DNA from: JANOMH01 sp031422295
GTDB taxonomy: Bacteria > Pseudomonadota > Alphaproteobacteria > Rhodobacterales > Rhodobacteraceae
Direction of reading: 5' to 3'
Length of the DNA: 64,000 nt
Assembly (NCBI GenBank): GCA_031422295.1
Contig: JANOQM010000035.1
Span: 1 to 64,000 of the forward strand
Below, piece by piece: positions 33,036-41,518 of this stretch. Positions within the stretch are counted from its first letter, which is position 1, and every line of letters starts with the position of its first letter. The position numbers and the translations under genes are program-made. The notes under the pieces were generated by a model, which was not told the origin of the DNA, did no database searches, and saw nothing but the letters and a program-made list of their open reading frames with translations.

Positions 33036-33662
33036 TTAGTAGCCACATTGCTTCCGGCACAAAGAGTTCGCGGACATGGAGTAGCAAATACCACCCAAAA
33101 TTGACGCTCCAAACGGACCGCCACAATAAGCACCGACCGCTATTACCACTCCACAAAGTGGACCATTCAATCCTCCTGTCAAATCACTGTAGCTTAACTC
33201 GCAGGAGTCCATGCACTGGTCATAACTAGAATTATTTTCAGTTGGATCACGCCAAGCACAGTCTTGGCCGACTATACATGTATTAGGACCAGTACAATGG
33301 ATCCCTGTGTTTCCGTCTGGCAAGGCGTAAGAGAAACACGCTTCCCCGGTAGGATCAACAAACCTCCCCGGCGACTGCCTTGCATACCCATAGACACTCG
33401 CCCCATCCACCAACCCCAGCGGGTCGGCCTGCATGTACCGCCCCGTCGTCGGATCATAATCCCGCATCCAGTTCTGGTGCAAGCCCGTCTCGGACTGGAA
33501 CCACTGGCCGGGGAAGCGGGCGGTCGGCGGTGTCCCGGTCGTGACCCGCACTCCGCCGAAGGGTAGGTAGGCCGCGGTCCAGGTCTTGACCCCGGAGGCG
33601 TTCGTCGCAAACACCGGGCGGCCGATGTGGTAGGTGCGGACAAACGACACCCAACCGAACAA
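33036..33662 (-). pseudogene. RHS core end with Cys-rich C-terminal tip (orphan tip 3)
   Basis: The frame opens in the core (FVRTYHIGRPVFATNASGVK), passes the conserved DPLGLVDGASVYGYARQSPG and RFVDPTGEA, and ends in a variable tip of about 105 residues. The tip has about eleven Cys (for example CTGPNTCIVGQDCAW and YDQCMDSCELSYSD) and a Gly/Ala-rich hydrophobic segment (GPLCGVVIAVGAYCGGPFGA) that could enter a membrane. There is no start codon with a binding site and no N-terminal RHS cage, so it is an orphan tip cassette rather than a complete gene. It may be expressed only after recombination onto a full RHS protein. Confidence 0.65.
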
Positions 33663-33738
33663 GAGCCGAGACGTGCGTGATTTCGCGCATCTCTACGGCC
33701 ATACAGAGGTGCGGGAAATCACGCCACCTACCGGCATG

Positions 33739-34131
33739 CTATCGCTTTGAGTCAGTTGAACGGAAAACGCCAGTCGTTTCACCCAAGTGGATCGCACTCC
33801 CTTCCAGCTTGTCCTTCTTGAGGGCAGAGAATATGGCTTCGTTACCTTTCAATCTTTCAACAAGATGACGGCCTTCATCAGTGAACCTCTGGTAGGAGAG
33901 AAAGGCTTCAAGCGGCTTCATGTTTTCGATGTGGGGCGCCAGGATACCGCAGAACAATTTATGGGTTTCTTTCAGGTTGCTGTCCTCATACAACAACACC
34001 CAGAATACCATTTCATTGAACTGCGGATGCGCCTCACAATAAACTTCTTTCCACGGCCCTCCGCTATGTTCGGAAAGCTCCTGAAGGATTTGATTCTTAA
34101 ATGATAGCCTCTCGGCGTTGGTTTCAAGCAT
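33739..34131 (-). CDS. Candidate immunity protein of RHS tip 2
   Basis: A 130-residue acidic, soluble, mostly helical protein (MLETNAERLSFKNQILQELS; EVYCEAHPQFNEMVFWVLLY; HLVERLKGNEAIFSALKKDK). It starts 12 bases after the stop of the second RHS tip on the same strand. Base composition is lower in GC than the flanking gsp and iron operons. No family recognised. Position and size fit an immunity protein. Confidence 0.6.
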   Translation of the reverse strand: MLETNAERLSFKNQILQELSEHSGGPWKEVYCEAHPQFNEMVFWVLLYEDSNLKETHKLFCGILAPHIENMKPLEAFLSYQRFTDEGRHLVERLKGNEAIFSALKKDKLEGSAIHLGETTGVFRSTDSKR

Positions 34132-34143
34132 CGTCTTTTCGCT

Positions 34144-34938
34144 TCATCTCCACGGTCTGTCAGGGGCCGTTTCGGATGCAGTTTCGCGCGCAAACTCGCT
34201 TACAGGGCATCCCTGTGCATCCGCTTGAGCAATCAAAGTCCTTAGGGTTCGCCGTTCTTCATCATAAAAGTTCTGATGGCCTTCCCAACTGCCAGGGCCC
34301 GTATCATCCGCAATAGTCGGGGCCGTGTTGAACAGGTCATGTTGGTCTACCATCAAGTCCTCCAGCCTGAATTGAAGGGACAGTGCAAGGTCTTCGATTT
34401 GGGCACTCAGCTGCCCGCAATCATCTTTTCCGCAATTCTCGCATTCAGATGTTGCGGCGGGACTTGACGCAATTGGCGCCGCATCGGTCCCGGCTGTACT
34501 ATGCATCCATATCTGGACACCAGCGATGCAGACTTTGCCGATGAAGTTCCCAAGCCGACATGCGGGATTATATCGGCAGGTCCACTCGGCAAAATCCAGC
34601 GCATCAAACCCTCCCGTAGCAGTTGCGCTCTGTTGCCCCCTCGGGTCAACATACCGCCCCGGATTCCCGAGCGCATACCCATACACACTCGCCCCATCGA
34701 CCAGCCCCAGCGGGTCGGCCTGCATGTACCGCCCCGTGGTCGGATCATAATCCCGCATCCAGTTCTGGTGCAAGCCCGTCTCGGACTGGAACCACTGCCC
34801 CGGAAACCGTGCAGTCGGCGGCGTCCCGGTCGAGACCCGCACTCCCCCGAACGGCAGATAGGCGGCGGTCCAGACCTTGACCCCGCTCGTGTTGGTCGCA
34901 AACACCGGCCGTCCGATGGAATTCGTGGAACCAATATC
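34144..34938 (-). pseudogene. RHS core end with soluble C-terminal tip (orphan tip 2)
   Basis: The frame opens at IGRPVFATNTSGVKVWTAAY, crosses the conserved core end DPLGLVDGASVYGYALGNPG and RYVDPRGQQ, and continues as a tip of about 165 residues. The tip has a Cys cluster (ECENCGKDDCGQLSAQIEDL) and a C-terminal segment GSWEGHQNFYDEERRTLRTL, then IAQADAQGCPV. I know this GH-x-x-x-Y-x-x-x-x-R-x-L-R-x-LI-x-x-x-x-GC arrangement from other RHS tips, but cannot name an activity. No start codon or cage region: an orphan cassette. Confidence 0.65.
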
Positions 34939-35006
34939 GCACCAACAGCTTCACAAAAAATTTGAAATCTTTCGGAGAGAGGAAAAGTGCAGACAATTAG
35001 TTTAGT

Positions 35007-35402
35007 TCACAACTTTTCCTGGATCAACTTCATCCAGTCCTCACCGAATCGCTTATCGTTAAATATCCCTTCAATCTCCTTAAAAAAACTGCGCCGATAT
35101 TCGTGGTCTTCTGCTGCTATGTCCGCCAACTCTTCTAATAACAACGTCTTTGTTGACGAATTATTTCCCAGTGCAATCGCCAATCGCAATGCTCCCGTAC
35201 CCCTCAAGTCATACTTACGTAGTGACATTATTTCAGACAGAAGACATTCGCAGAAAAACGTTACTGATATGGCAGCATTAAAAAGCTCCTCACTTGGATC
35301 ATGTGGAGCTGGATCATACGGCGATTCCAGTATTGCGGCGAGCTTGCTAAGACACTCATTCAACAATCTCGCTGAAGGGAATTGATTCTTCAAGGCAATC
35401 AT
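35007..35402 (-). CDS. Candidate immunity protein of RHS tip 1
   Basis: A 131-residue helical protein (MIALKNQFPSARLLNECLSK; ELFNAAISVTFFCECLLSEI; LLEELADIAAEDHEYRRSFF; DKRFGEDWMKLIQEKL). The ATG lies one base after the stop of the first RHS tip, the usual toxin-then-immunity spacing. Clearly AT-richer than the surrounding genes, a sign of horizontal origin. No family recognised. Confidence 0.6.
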   Translation of the reverse strand: MIALKNQFPSARLLNECLSKLAAILESPYDPAPHDPSEELFNAAISVTFFCECLLSEIMSLRKYDLRGTGALRLAIALGNNSSTKTLLLEELADIAAEDHEYRRSFFKEIEGIFNDKRFGEDWMKLIQEKL

Positions 35403-35403
35403 T

Positions 35404-36510
35404 TCATCGTCCGATGCATCTTAAATATCCTTCTCTGGCCAACGCTAAGCATGCACCATATTCTCGTCCACATTGCCTTCTTCGATAGTCAGATCCTCCG
35501 GCAATTTGCATACAAATACCATACGCAAATCCGCAAGTGGCCTGCTCTTTCTTCCATTCTTCGACGCAATCATTGCCGCCATCGCTCATACACCACTGGA
35601 TGAACAAATCAATTGGGTTGTATCTGTGGCTCAGACCCGAAAGGATACCAAGTCCCGCCGATACCCCATTTCCAAAATCCTGGTTTTCTTGCGATCCAGG
35701 AATAAACACACCCGGAATGGGCGACGGGAAACTGATGCTGTTGCCTTCTTCCCGTCTCGGGTCCACCCATTTCCCCGGCGACTGCCTTACATACCCATAC
35801 ACACTCGCCCCATCGACCAAACCCAGCGGATCGGCCTGTATATACTGCCCTGTGGTCGGATCATAATCCCGCATCCAGTTCTGGTGCAAGCCGGTCTCGC
35901 TCTGGAACCACTGGCCGGGGAAGCGGGCGGTCGGCGGTGTCCCGGTCGTCAGGCGCACTCCGCCGAACGGCAGATAGGCGGCGGTCCAGACTTTGACCCC
36001 GGAGGCGTTCGTCGCGAACGCGGGCCGTCCGATGTGGTCGGAGCGCACGAAGCTGATCACGCCCCCCTCGACCACCGCAATCGGTGCGCCCTCCAGCCAG
36101 ATATACTGCCGGATCAACGCACCCGTCGCCTCGTTATACTCCGCAATCCGGTTCCCATCGGGCCCGTAAACCGAATGAATCGTCACCCCGGTCTGCGTCA
36201 GCCGCCGGATGAACTGCTGGCCGAGCTGGTTGTAAGCATATTCCGCCGGAACCACCCCGTTCAGCGAAAACGACGCCATCCGCCCAGCATTGTCATAAGT
36301 ATAGCCATAGCCCTGCCCGGAGGGGTTGTCATAGGTCACGTTCCCCGCCGCATAATAGGCAAAGCTGCGGGTGCCGCCTGCCCCCAGCGCGATGGATTGC
36401 AGCTGATTGTTGGTGGTCGGGTAAGCGTAGGTGTCGGTCAACAGCCCGGACCCGGGGTTCAGCGCCTGCGCGGTGCGGTTTCCAACCCCGTCATAGGTAT
36501 AGCCGATGCC
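35404..36510 (-). pseudogene. 5'-truncated RHS repeat protein with C-terminal tip (tip 1)
   Basis: The longest RHS piece: YD-type repeats (GIGYTYDGVGNRTAQALNPG, YTYDNAGRMASFSLNGVVPA, EYAYNQLGQQFIRRLTQTGV, YGPDGNRIAEYNEATGALIR) lead to the core end DPLGLVDGASVYGYVRQSPG and KWVDPRRE, then a tip of about 120 residues (IDLFIQWCMSDGGNDCVEEW; QATCGFAYGICMQIAGGSDY; ACLALAREGYLRCIGR) with paired Cys. The frame is closed upstream by TAG at 36511-36513, only about 20 bases from the iron-operon palindrome, so the N-terminal part (normally more than 1000 residues) has been cut away. Confidence 0.7.
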
Positions 36511-36535
36511 CTATAGATGAGTAATTTTATCGGAA

Positions 36536-36561
36536 TTGACTTACATGACTAAATCAGTCAA
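36536..36561. promoter_or_regulatory. Iron-responsive (IRO/RirA-type) box upstream of imelysin operon
   Basis: The palindrome TGACTAAATCAGTCA (36546-36560) fits the TGA-N9-TCA consensus of the IRO box bound by RirA, the alphaproteobacterial iron-sulfur iron regulator. It is embedded in a longer symmetry TTGACT...AGTCAA. TTGACT at 36536 could serve as a -35 element, which would put the box between -35 and -10. The downstream genes are of an iron-related type, which supports iron repression. RirA binding is inferred. Confidence 0.6.
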
Positions 36562-36669
36562 GTTTCGACCCAAGGCCGGGCGATCAGGCGTGAACCCGTG
36601 GGAATCACCGCCCATGCCGCAGCAATCTGAACCTGATGACCGAAACACTTGGCAAAGAAGAGATCACGC

Positions 36670-37932
36670 ATGAACCGCAAACTTTTGACAACAACCGCAT
36701 TGCTGGCCTGCCTTGGCACGGTGACATTCGCCCAAGGCCGCGCTGCGGTGCTGACCACCTATGCCGATATTGCCGCAGCCGCTTACGGCGATGCCGAAAT
36801 CACCGCCTTGGCCCTGTCAGTGGCGGTCGATGCGCTGATTGCCGCCCCGTCCGAAACCACGCTGGCCGCTGCGCGCAGCGCATGGCTGGCCGCCCGCAGC
36901 CCCTATCAGCAGACCGAAGTTTACCGGTTCGGCAATGTCATCGTCGATGATTGGGAAGGCCGGGTGAACGCCTGGCCCCTGGACGAGGGCCTGATCGATT
37001 ATGTCGATGCCAGCTATGGCGGGGCCACCGATGACAACGAACTGGCCGCGCTGAATATCATCGCCAATCCGGTTTTGATGATTGCCGGGGCCGAGGTGGA
37101 TGCCAGCGTGATCACACCCGCGCTGATCGCCGATACCCTGAATGAAGCGGATGAAGTGGGCAGCAACGTCGCCCGCGGCTATCACGCCATCGAGTTTTTG
37201 CTGTGGGGCCAAGACCTGAACGGAACCGAAACCGGCGCGGGCAACCGCCCGTTCACCGACTATGCGGTGGGCGACGCCTGTACCAATGGCAATTGTGACC
37301 GCCGCGCCCAATATCTGCGCGCCGCCACCGACCTGCTGGTCGCCGATCTGGCGGAAATGACCGGCAACTGGGCCGAAACTGGCACCGCCCGCGCCGCGGT
37401 CATGGCCGATGAAAATGCCGGGATTGTCGCTATGCTGACCGGCATGGGCAGTCTGTCCTATGGTGAACAGGCGGGCGAGCGGATGCGCTTGGGTCTGATG
37501 CTGAATGACCCAGAGGAAGAGCATGACTGCTTTTCCGATAATACCCATAACAGTCACTATTATGACGGCCTTGGCGTGCAAAATGTCTATTTGGGTCGCT
37601 ATGTCCGGGTTGATGGATCGGTGGTTGAAGGGCCGTCATTGGCCAGTCTTGTCATGGCCGCTGATCCCGCAGTTGACGCCGAAATGCAGAGTAAACTGAC
37701 TACCACGATGGATGCGCTAGGCGCGATCAAGGCCGCAGCCGAAGCCGGGTTTGCCTATGACATGATGCTGGCCCAAGGCAATGCCGAAGGCGAAGCGCTG
37801 ATCATGGCGGGGGTCGATGGCCTGATTGATCAAACCAAAACCATTGAACGGATTGTCGGCGTGCTGGACCTTGATGCTATCGCGTTCGAAGGGTCCGACA
37901 GCCTCGATAACCCCGGCGCGGTGTTTCAATAG
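36670..37932 (+). CDS. Imelysin-family iron-regulated protein (IrpA-like)
   Basis: A 420-residue exported protein. Signal peptide MNRKLLTTTALLACLGTVTF; mature part begins around QGRAAVLTTYADIAAAAYGD. Imelysin marks: AARSPYQQTEVYRFGN and GRVNAWPLDEGLIDYV, the GxHxxE motif in VARGYHAIEFLLWGQD (about 172-187), and DCFSDNTHNSHYYDGLGVQN, then VYLGRYVRVDGS. Proteins of this type are induced by iron limitation and are thought to bind iron or haem in the periplasm. The start at 36670 gives a clean signal peptide. First gene of the operon behind the IRO box; a second imelysin gene lies two genes on. Confidence 0.9.
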   Translation: MNRKLLTTTALLACLGTVTFAQGRAAVLTTYADIAAAAYGDAEITALALSVAVDALIAAPSETTLAAARSAWLAARSPYQQTEVYRFGNVIVDDWEGRVNAWPLDEGLIDYVDASYGGATDDNELAALNIIANPVLMIAGAEVDASVITPALIADTLNEADEVGSNVARGYHAIEFLLWGQDLNGTETGAGNRPFTDYAVGDACTNGNCDRRAQYLRAATDLLVADLAEMTGNWAETGTARAAVMADENAGIVAMLTGMGSLSYGEQAGERMRLGLMLNDPEEEHDCFSDNTHNSHYYDGLGVQNVYLGRYVRVDGSVVEGPSLASLVMAADPAVDAEMQSKLTTTMDALGAIKAAAEAGFAYDMMLAQGNAEGEALIMAGVDGLIDQTKTIERIVGVLDLDAIAFEGSDSLDNPGAVFQ

Positions 37933-37941
37933 GCCGGGCCA

Positions 37942-39465
37942 ATGCGGTCTGCTCGTAACTGGTGCAGGTGCCTGTTGGCGTTGGGCCTTGGATATGGTGT
38001 AGCGGCAATGGGTCAGACCGATGTCGCCCTTTATGGATTGCCCGATAGTCACCTGACGGTGACCCTCCGCACCCTATCCGAGACCGGCCGCATCTCTGCC
38101 GTGACTGCGCTGACGACAGACTTTGACCGGGCCGAGCCGTTTGAAAATCTGCCCGCCGGAGCGGCGACAGTTCCGGCTTTAACCAACCGCGATGCATTTA
38201 CGCAGCCGTCGGGAAATCTGAGTTTCGACCGGGGCCTTGATTTTGCCTTGGGCGATGCGCTGTTTGACAAAATCTGGGTATCGTCCCCCGCATCAACCCT
38301 GGCCTCGGACGGGCTGGGGCCGTTGTATAATGCGCGGTCCTGCGACAACTGTCATGTGAACGACGGGCGCGGCCAGCCGCCCGCGACCCCTGTGGATAAC
38401 GCCATGTCGCTGGTCCTGCGCCTGTCCGTTGCGCCGGACCATGCCCCGATAAATCACTGGATCAGCACCCTGCCCGACCCGGTCTATGGCACCCAGTTGC
38501 AGGAATTTGCGACCAGCGGCCTGGCTGCCGAATATCGGCTGAACCTGACGTATACCGAACAGATCATCGCTCTGGCCGGGGGTCAGACTGCACGTCTGCG
38601 GACACCGATTTACGCCGTCGCGGACCTTGGCTACGGCCCCCTGGACCCCAATGTCATGTTCTCGCCGCGCATAGCACCGCAAATGATCGGGCTGGGTTTG
38701 CTTGACGCGATCCCGGCTGCGGATATTCTGGCACTGGCCGACCCGGATGACGCCAATGGCGACGGCATATCGGGACGGCCCAGCATTGTCTGGTCGGTCC
38801 AATACGATCAACCGATGTTGGGCCGGTTTGGCCACAAGGCTGGGATGCCCACCTTGGCCGAACAAGTCAGCGCTGCGTTTAACACCGATATCGGTATCTC
38901 GACCCCGCTGTTTGGCGCTGCAGCGGGCGATTGCACCCCTGCCCAGACCGATTGTCTGGCCGCCCCGATGGGCGATGGCGATGTGCGCGGCACCGAAATT
39001 GACGCGATTGGATTGGACCTCGTGACACATTACGCCCGCAATCTGGCCGTGCCCGCACGGCGCAATGTCGATGACCCGGTGGTATTGCACGGCAAGCAGA
39101 TATTTTACGACACAGGATGTGTGGCCTGCCATCGGCCGAAATTTGTCACCGCCCGGTTGCCGGACCAACCCGAACAAAGTTTTCAACTGATCTGGCCCTA
39201 TTCCGATATGTTGTTGCATGACTTGGGTCCGGGGTTGGCCGATCAGCAGCCCGGAAATGCCGAATGGCGCACTGCCCCGCTCTGGGGGGTCGGATTGACA
39301 GCGCAGGTCAGCGGCGCCCAGTCATACCTGCATGACGGCAGGGCACGAACCCTGCTAGAGGCGGTGCTGTGGCATGGCGGCGAGGCGCAGGCGCAGCGCG
39401 ACCATGTGACCGGGTTGCCCCCGGATGACCGCGCCGCGCTTATTGTCTATCTGGAGAGTCTATGA
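37942..39465 (+). CDS. Di-haem oxidoreductase (DHOR / DUF1111 family)
   Basis: A 507-residue c-type cytochrome with N-terminal signal (MRSARNWCRCLLALGLGYGV). Two haem motifs: SCDNCH (Cys134, Cys137, His138) and GCVACHR (about 392-398). NARSCDNCHVNDGRGQPP and ISGRPSIVWSVQ, GRFGHKAG, YSDMLLHDLGPGLAD and YLHDGRARTLLEAVLWHGGE are the family marks. The family is distantly related to MauG/cytochrome c peroxidase. Here it is nine bases after the first imelysin and overlaps the second by four bases, so all act together, probably in periplasmic iron redox handling. Confidence 0.9.
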   Translation: MRSARNWCRCLLALGLGYGVAAMGQTDVALYGLPDSHLTVTLRTLSETGRISAVTALTTDFDRAEPFENLPAGAATVPALTNRDAFTQPSGNLSFDRGLDFALGDALFDKIWVSSPASTLASDGLGPLYNARSCDNCHVNDGRGQPPATPVDNAMSLVLRLSVAPDHAPINHWISTLPDPVYGTQLQEFATSGLAAEYRLNLTYTEQIIALAGGQTARLRTPIYAVADLGYGPLDPNVMFSPRIAPQMIGLGLLDAIPAADILALADPDDANGDGISGRPSIVWSVQYDQPMLGRFGHKAGMPTLAEQVSAAFNTDIGISTPLFGAAAGDCTPAQTDCLAAPMGDGDVRGTEIDAIGLDLVTHYARNLAVPARRNVDDPVVLHGKQIFYDTGCVACHRPKFVTARLPDQPEQSFQLIWPYSDMLLHDLGPGLADQQPGNAEWRTAPLWGVGLTAQVSGAQSYLHDGRARTLLEAVLWHGGEAQAQRDHVTGLPPDDRAALIVYLESL

Positions 39466-40442
39466 TGCGTTTTGTCACCATTGCTTTGGCCATGATGGCG
39501 GCAGGCCCGGTGCGGGCCGATGTGGAACAGGTCCTGACCGCTGTGATCCTGCCGGGCTATGCCAGTTTTGCAACTGCAGCGCATGAACTGGCCACAGCGG
39601 CAGGCGCGGATTGCACGGCGGCGGCTCTGGCCCCGGCCTATCAATCCACGTTCGACGCATGGACCGGCATCGCCGATCTGCGGCTGGGTCCGGCAGAAAG
39701 CGGTGGGTTGGCTGTGGCGTTCTGGCCCGATGAACGCGGCACCGGCCCGCGCAAGTTATCAGCACTGATTGCTGCCCGGGACCCGGTCGGGCGCGACCCC
39801 AAGGCTTATGCATCAGTATCCATCGCGGCACGCGGGCTGACCGCGCTCGACCTGCTGTTATTTGCCCCCGACTATGCCTATGCGGCCGGGGATTACACCT
39901 GTGTCCTTGTGCAAACCGTGACCGCCGATCTGGCCCGTCAGGCCGATGCGCTCGCGGCAGGGTGGGCCGACCACGCCGCCTTGATGCGCAGCGCAGGGGC
40001 GGCTGGCAATCTGACCTACCTCGACCAGACCGAGGTGCAGCGGGCGATTTTTACCCAAATCCTCACTGCCTTTGCCCATACATCCGACAACCGTCTTGGC
40101 CGCCCGTTGGGCACGTTCGACCGGCCCCGCCCGACCCGCGCCGAAGGCTGGCGGTCGGGCCGCCCGTTGGCCAATGTGATCGGATCAGCACAGGCTGCCA
40201 CCGATCTGGCCCGCGCGCTAACTGGCCAACCCATGCCGCTAACCGATACGGCGCTGGTGGCCCTGCTCAATGCCGCGGACCTCGTGGACGATCCCAGTTT
40301 CCAGACCATCGCCGATCCGCAAATCCGCCTGCAGGTCGAGATTGTGCAACAGCGGTTGCGCGCGCTGAAAGATGCTATTGAGGTCGAAGTCGGCGGTGCG
40401 CTGAACATCACTGCGGGGTTCAACGCGATGGATGGGGATTGA
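39462..40442 (+). CDS. Second imelysin-family protein, degenerate GxHxxE motif
   Basis: A 326-residue exported protein (signal MMRFVTIALAMMAAGPVRAD). The peptidase_M75/imelysin fold is seen in LAPAYQSTFDAWTGIADLRL, AFWPDERGTGPRKLSALIAA and RAEGWRSGRPLANVIGSAQA. At the place of the GxHxxE motif it has ARGLTALDLLLF, with Thr and Asp in place of His and Glu, so metal binding there must differ from the first imelysin. The overlap with the DHOR gene is four bases. Likely partner or docking version of the first imelysin. Confidence 0.85.
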   Translation: MMRFVTIALAMMAAGPVRADVEQVLTAVILPGYASFATAAHELATAAGADCTAAALAPAYQSTFDAWTGIADLRLGPAESGGLAVAFWPDERGTGPRKLSALIAARDPVGRDPKAYASVSIAARGLTALDLLLFAPDYAYAAGDYTCVLVQTVTADLARQADALAAGWADHAALMRSAGAAGNLTYLDQTEVQRAIFTQILTAFAHTSDNRLGRPLGTFDRPRPTRAEGWRSGRPLANVIGSAQAATDLARALTGQPMPLTDTALVALLNAADLVDDPSFQTIADPQIRLQVEIVQQRLRALKDAIEVEVGGALNITAGFNAMDGD

Positions 40443-40446
40443 CCTG

Positions 40447-41514
40447 ATGACAACCAGACGCGGATTTCTGGCGTCCTTGCTGGCGGCAAGCGCCACGCCC
40501 AAAATCGGCTGGGCCGCTGCGGGCAATCCGGATTTTCTGGCCTGTGCCAAACTGCCCGATGACAGCTTTGCGCTGTTTGGGCTGACAGCGGCGGGAACCC
40601 AAACTTTCCAGATCCCGCTGCCCGCCCGTGGCCATGCCGGGTCCGGCCATCCGGTCCGGGCCGAAGCCGTGGTCTTTGGCCGCCGTCCGGGCACCTATGC
40701 GCTGGTCATCAACTGTGCCAGCGGCACAATTCTGCACCAACTAACCGCACCCGGCGGCGTGCATTTCAACGGCCATGGGGTGTTTTTGCAAGGCGGCGAA
40801 ATTCTGGCGACCAGCGAACAGGATGCGCTGTCAAGCGCCGGGATGATCGGGCTGTGGGATGTAACAACGGGCTATACCCGGATCGGGGCGCTGCCTTCAC
40901 AGGGGACAGGGCCGCATGACCTTCGGCTGATGCCAGACGGGCAAACCATGGTCGTCGCCAATGGTGGGATTGCGACTGACGCCACCGACCGGACCAAGCT
41001 GAACATTGCAACCATGGCCCCCAATCTGGCCTATCTGACACTGGATGCGGGTGTGACCGATCTGATCGCGCTGGACCCCGCACTGCACCAGAACTCGATC
41101 CGGCATCTGGCAATCCGGGCTGATGGGTTGGTGGCCTTTGCCATGCAATGGGAAGGCGAAGGGTCCGCTCCGCCATTGTTGGGCCTGCATCAGCGCGGGC
41201 AGGCCCCGGTTTTGGCGCAGGCCCCGCTGGCTGATGAGGCAGCGATGCAGGGCTATGCCGGAAGCGTGGCGTTCAGCGGCGACGGATCACAGGCCGCCAT
41301 CACCTCGCCCCGGGGCGGGCGGTTGCATGTTTTTGGCGCGGGTGGCCAGTTTGTAGCGGCGATCAGCCGGGCCGATGTCTGCGGCGTGGCGGGGCTGCCC
41401 GGCGGGTTTCTGGTCAGCGACGGTCAGGGCGCGTTGCTGTCAGTCCGGGCCGGGGTCCCTGCCCTGCTCGGACGGCAGGATTGCGCATGGGATAATCATA
41501 TTATCCGGCTGTAG
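40447..41514 (+). CDS. DUF1513 family Tat-exported protein
   Basis: A 355-residue protein with twin-arginine signal TTRRGFLASLLAASATPKIG. The body is a predicted beta-propeller: RPGTYALVINCASGTILHQL, GHGVFLQGGEILATSEQDAL, IGLWDVTTGYTRIGALPSQG, TGPHDLRLMPDGQTMVVANG and QNSIRHLAIRADGLVAFAMQ. Start at 40447 is used because the twin-arginine motif follows at once and GGGGA lies upstream; a start five codons earlier overlaps the imelysin gene. DUF1513 proteins accompany imelysin/DHOR genes; function is unknown, and Tat export suggests a folded or cofactor-containing protein. Confidence 0.88.
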   Translation: MTTRRGFLASLLAASATPKIGWAAAGNPDFLACAKLPDDSFALFGLTAAGTQTFQIPLPARGHAGSGHPVRAEAVVFGRRPGTYALVINCASGTILHQLTAPGGVHFNGHGVFLQGGEILATSEQDALSSAGMIGLWDVTTGYTRIGALPSQGTGPHDLRLMPDGQTMVVANGGIATDATDRTKLNIATMAPNLAYLTLDAGVTDLIALDPALHQNSIRHLAIRADGLVAFAMQWEGEGSAPPLLGLHQRGQAPVLAQAPLADEAAMQGYAGSVAFSGDGSQAAITSPRGGRLHVFGAGGQFVAAISRADVCGVAGLPGGFLVSDGQGALLSVRAGVPALLGRQDCAWDNHIIRL

Positions 41515-41518
41515 GACG

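Larger units (their letters stand above)
32500..36045 (-). repeat. Four direct copies of an RHS core segment (about 250 bp)
   Basis: Nearly identical minus-strand segments encode IGRPxFATNASGVKxWTAAY, LPFGGVRxTTGTPPTARFPG, QWFQSETGLHQNWMRDYDPT and TGxYxQADPLGLVDGASVYG. Copies lie at about 35790-36045, 34671-34920, 33381-33640 and 32505-32710 (the last with a 45-base deletion). Between copies the sequence is unrelated and AT-richer. This is the arrangement of displaced (orphan) RHS tips: each new tip is inserted by homologous recombination in the core, leaving the older core end behind. Confidence 0.8.

Noticed and set aside
32500..36045. Regularly spaced direct repeats that could be read as a transposon or CRISPR-like array
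   Set aside because: Repeat units of about 250 bp encode an RHS core end; the spacers are coding tips plus small genes of different length.
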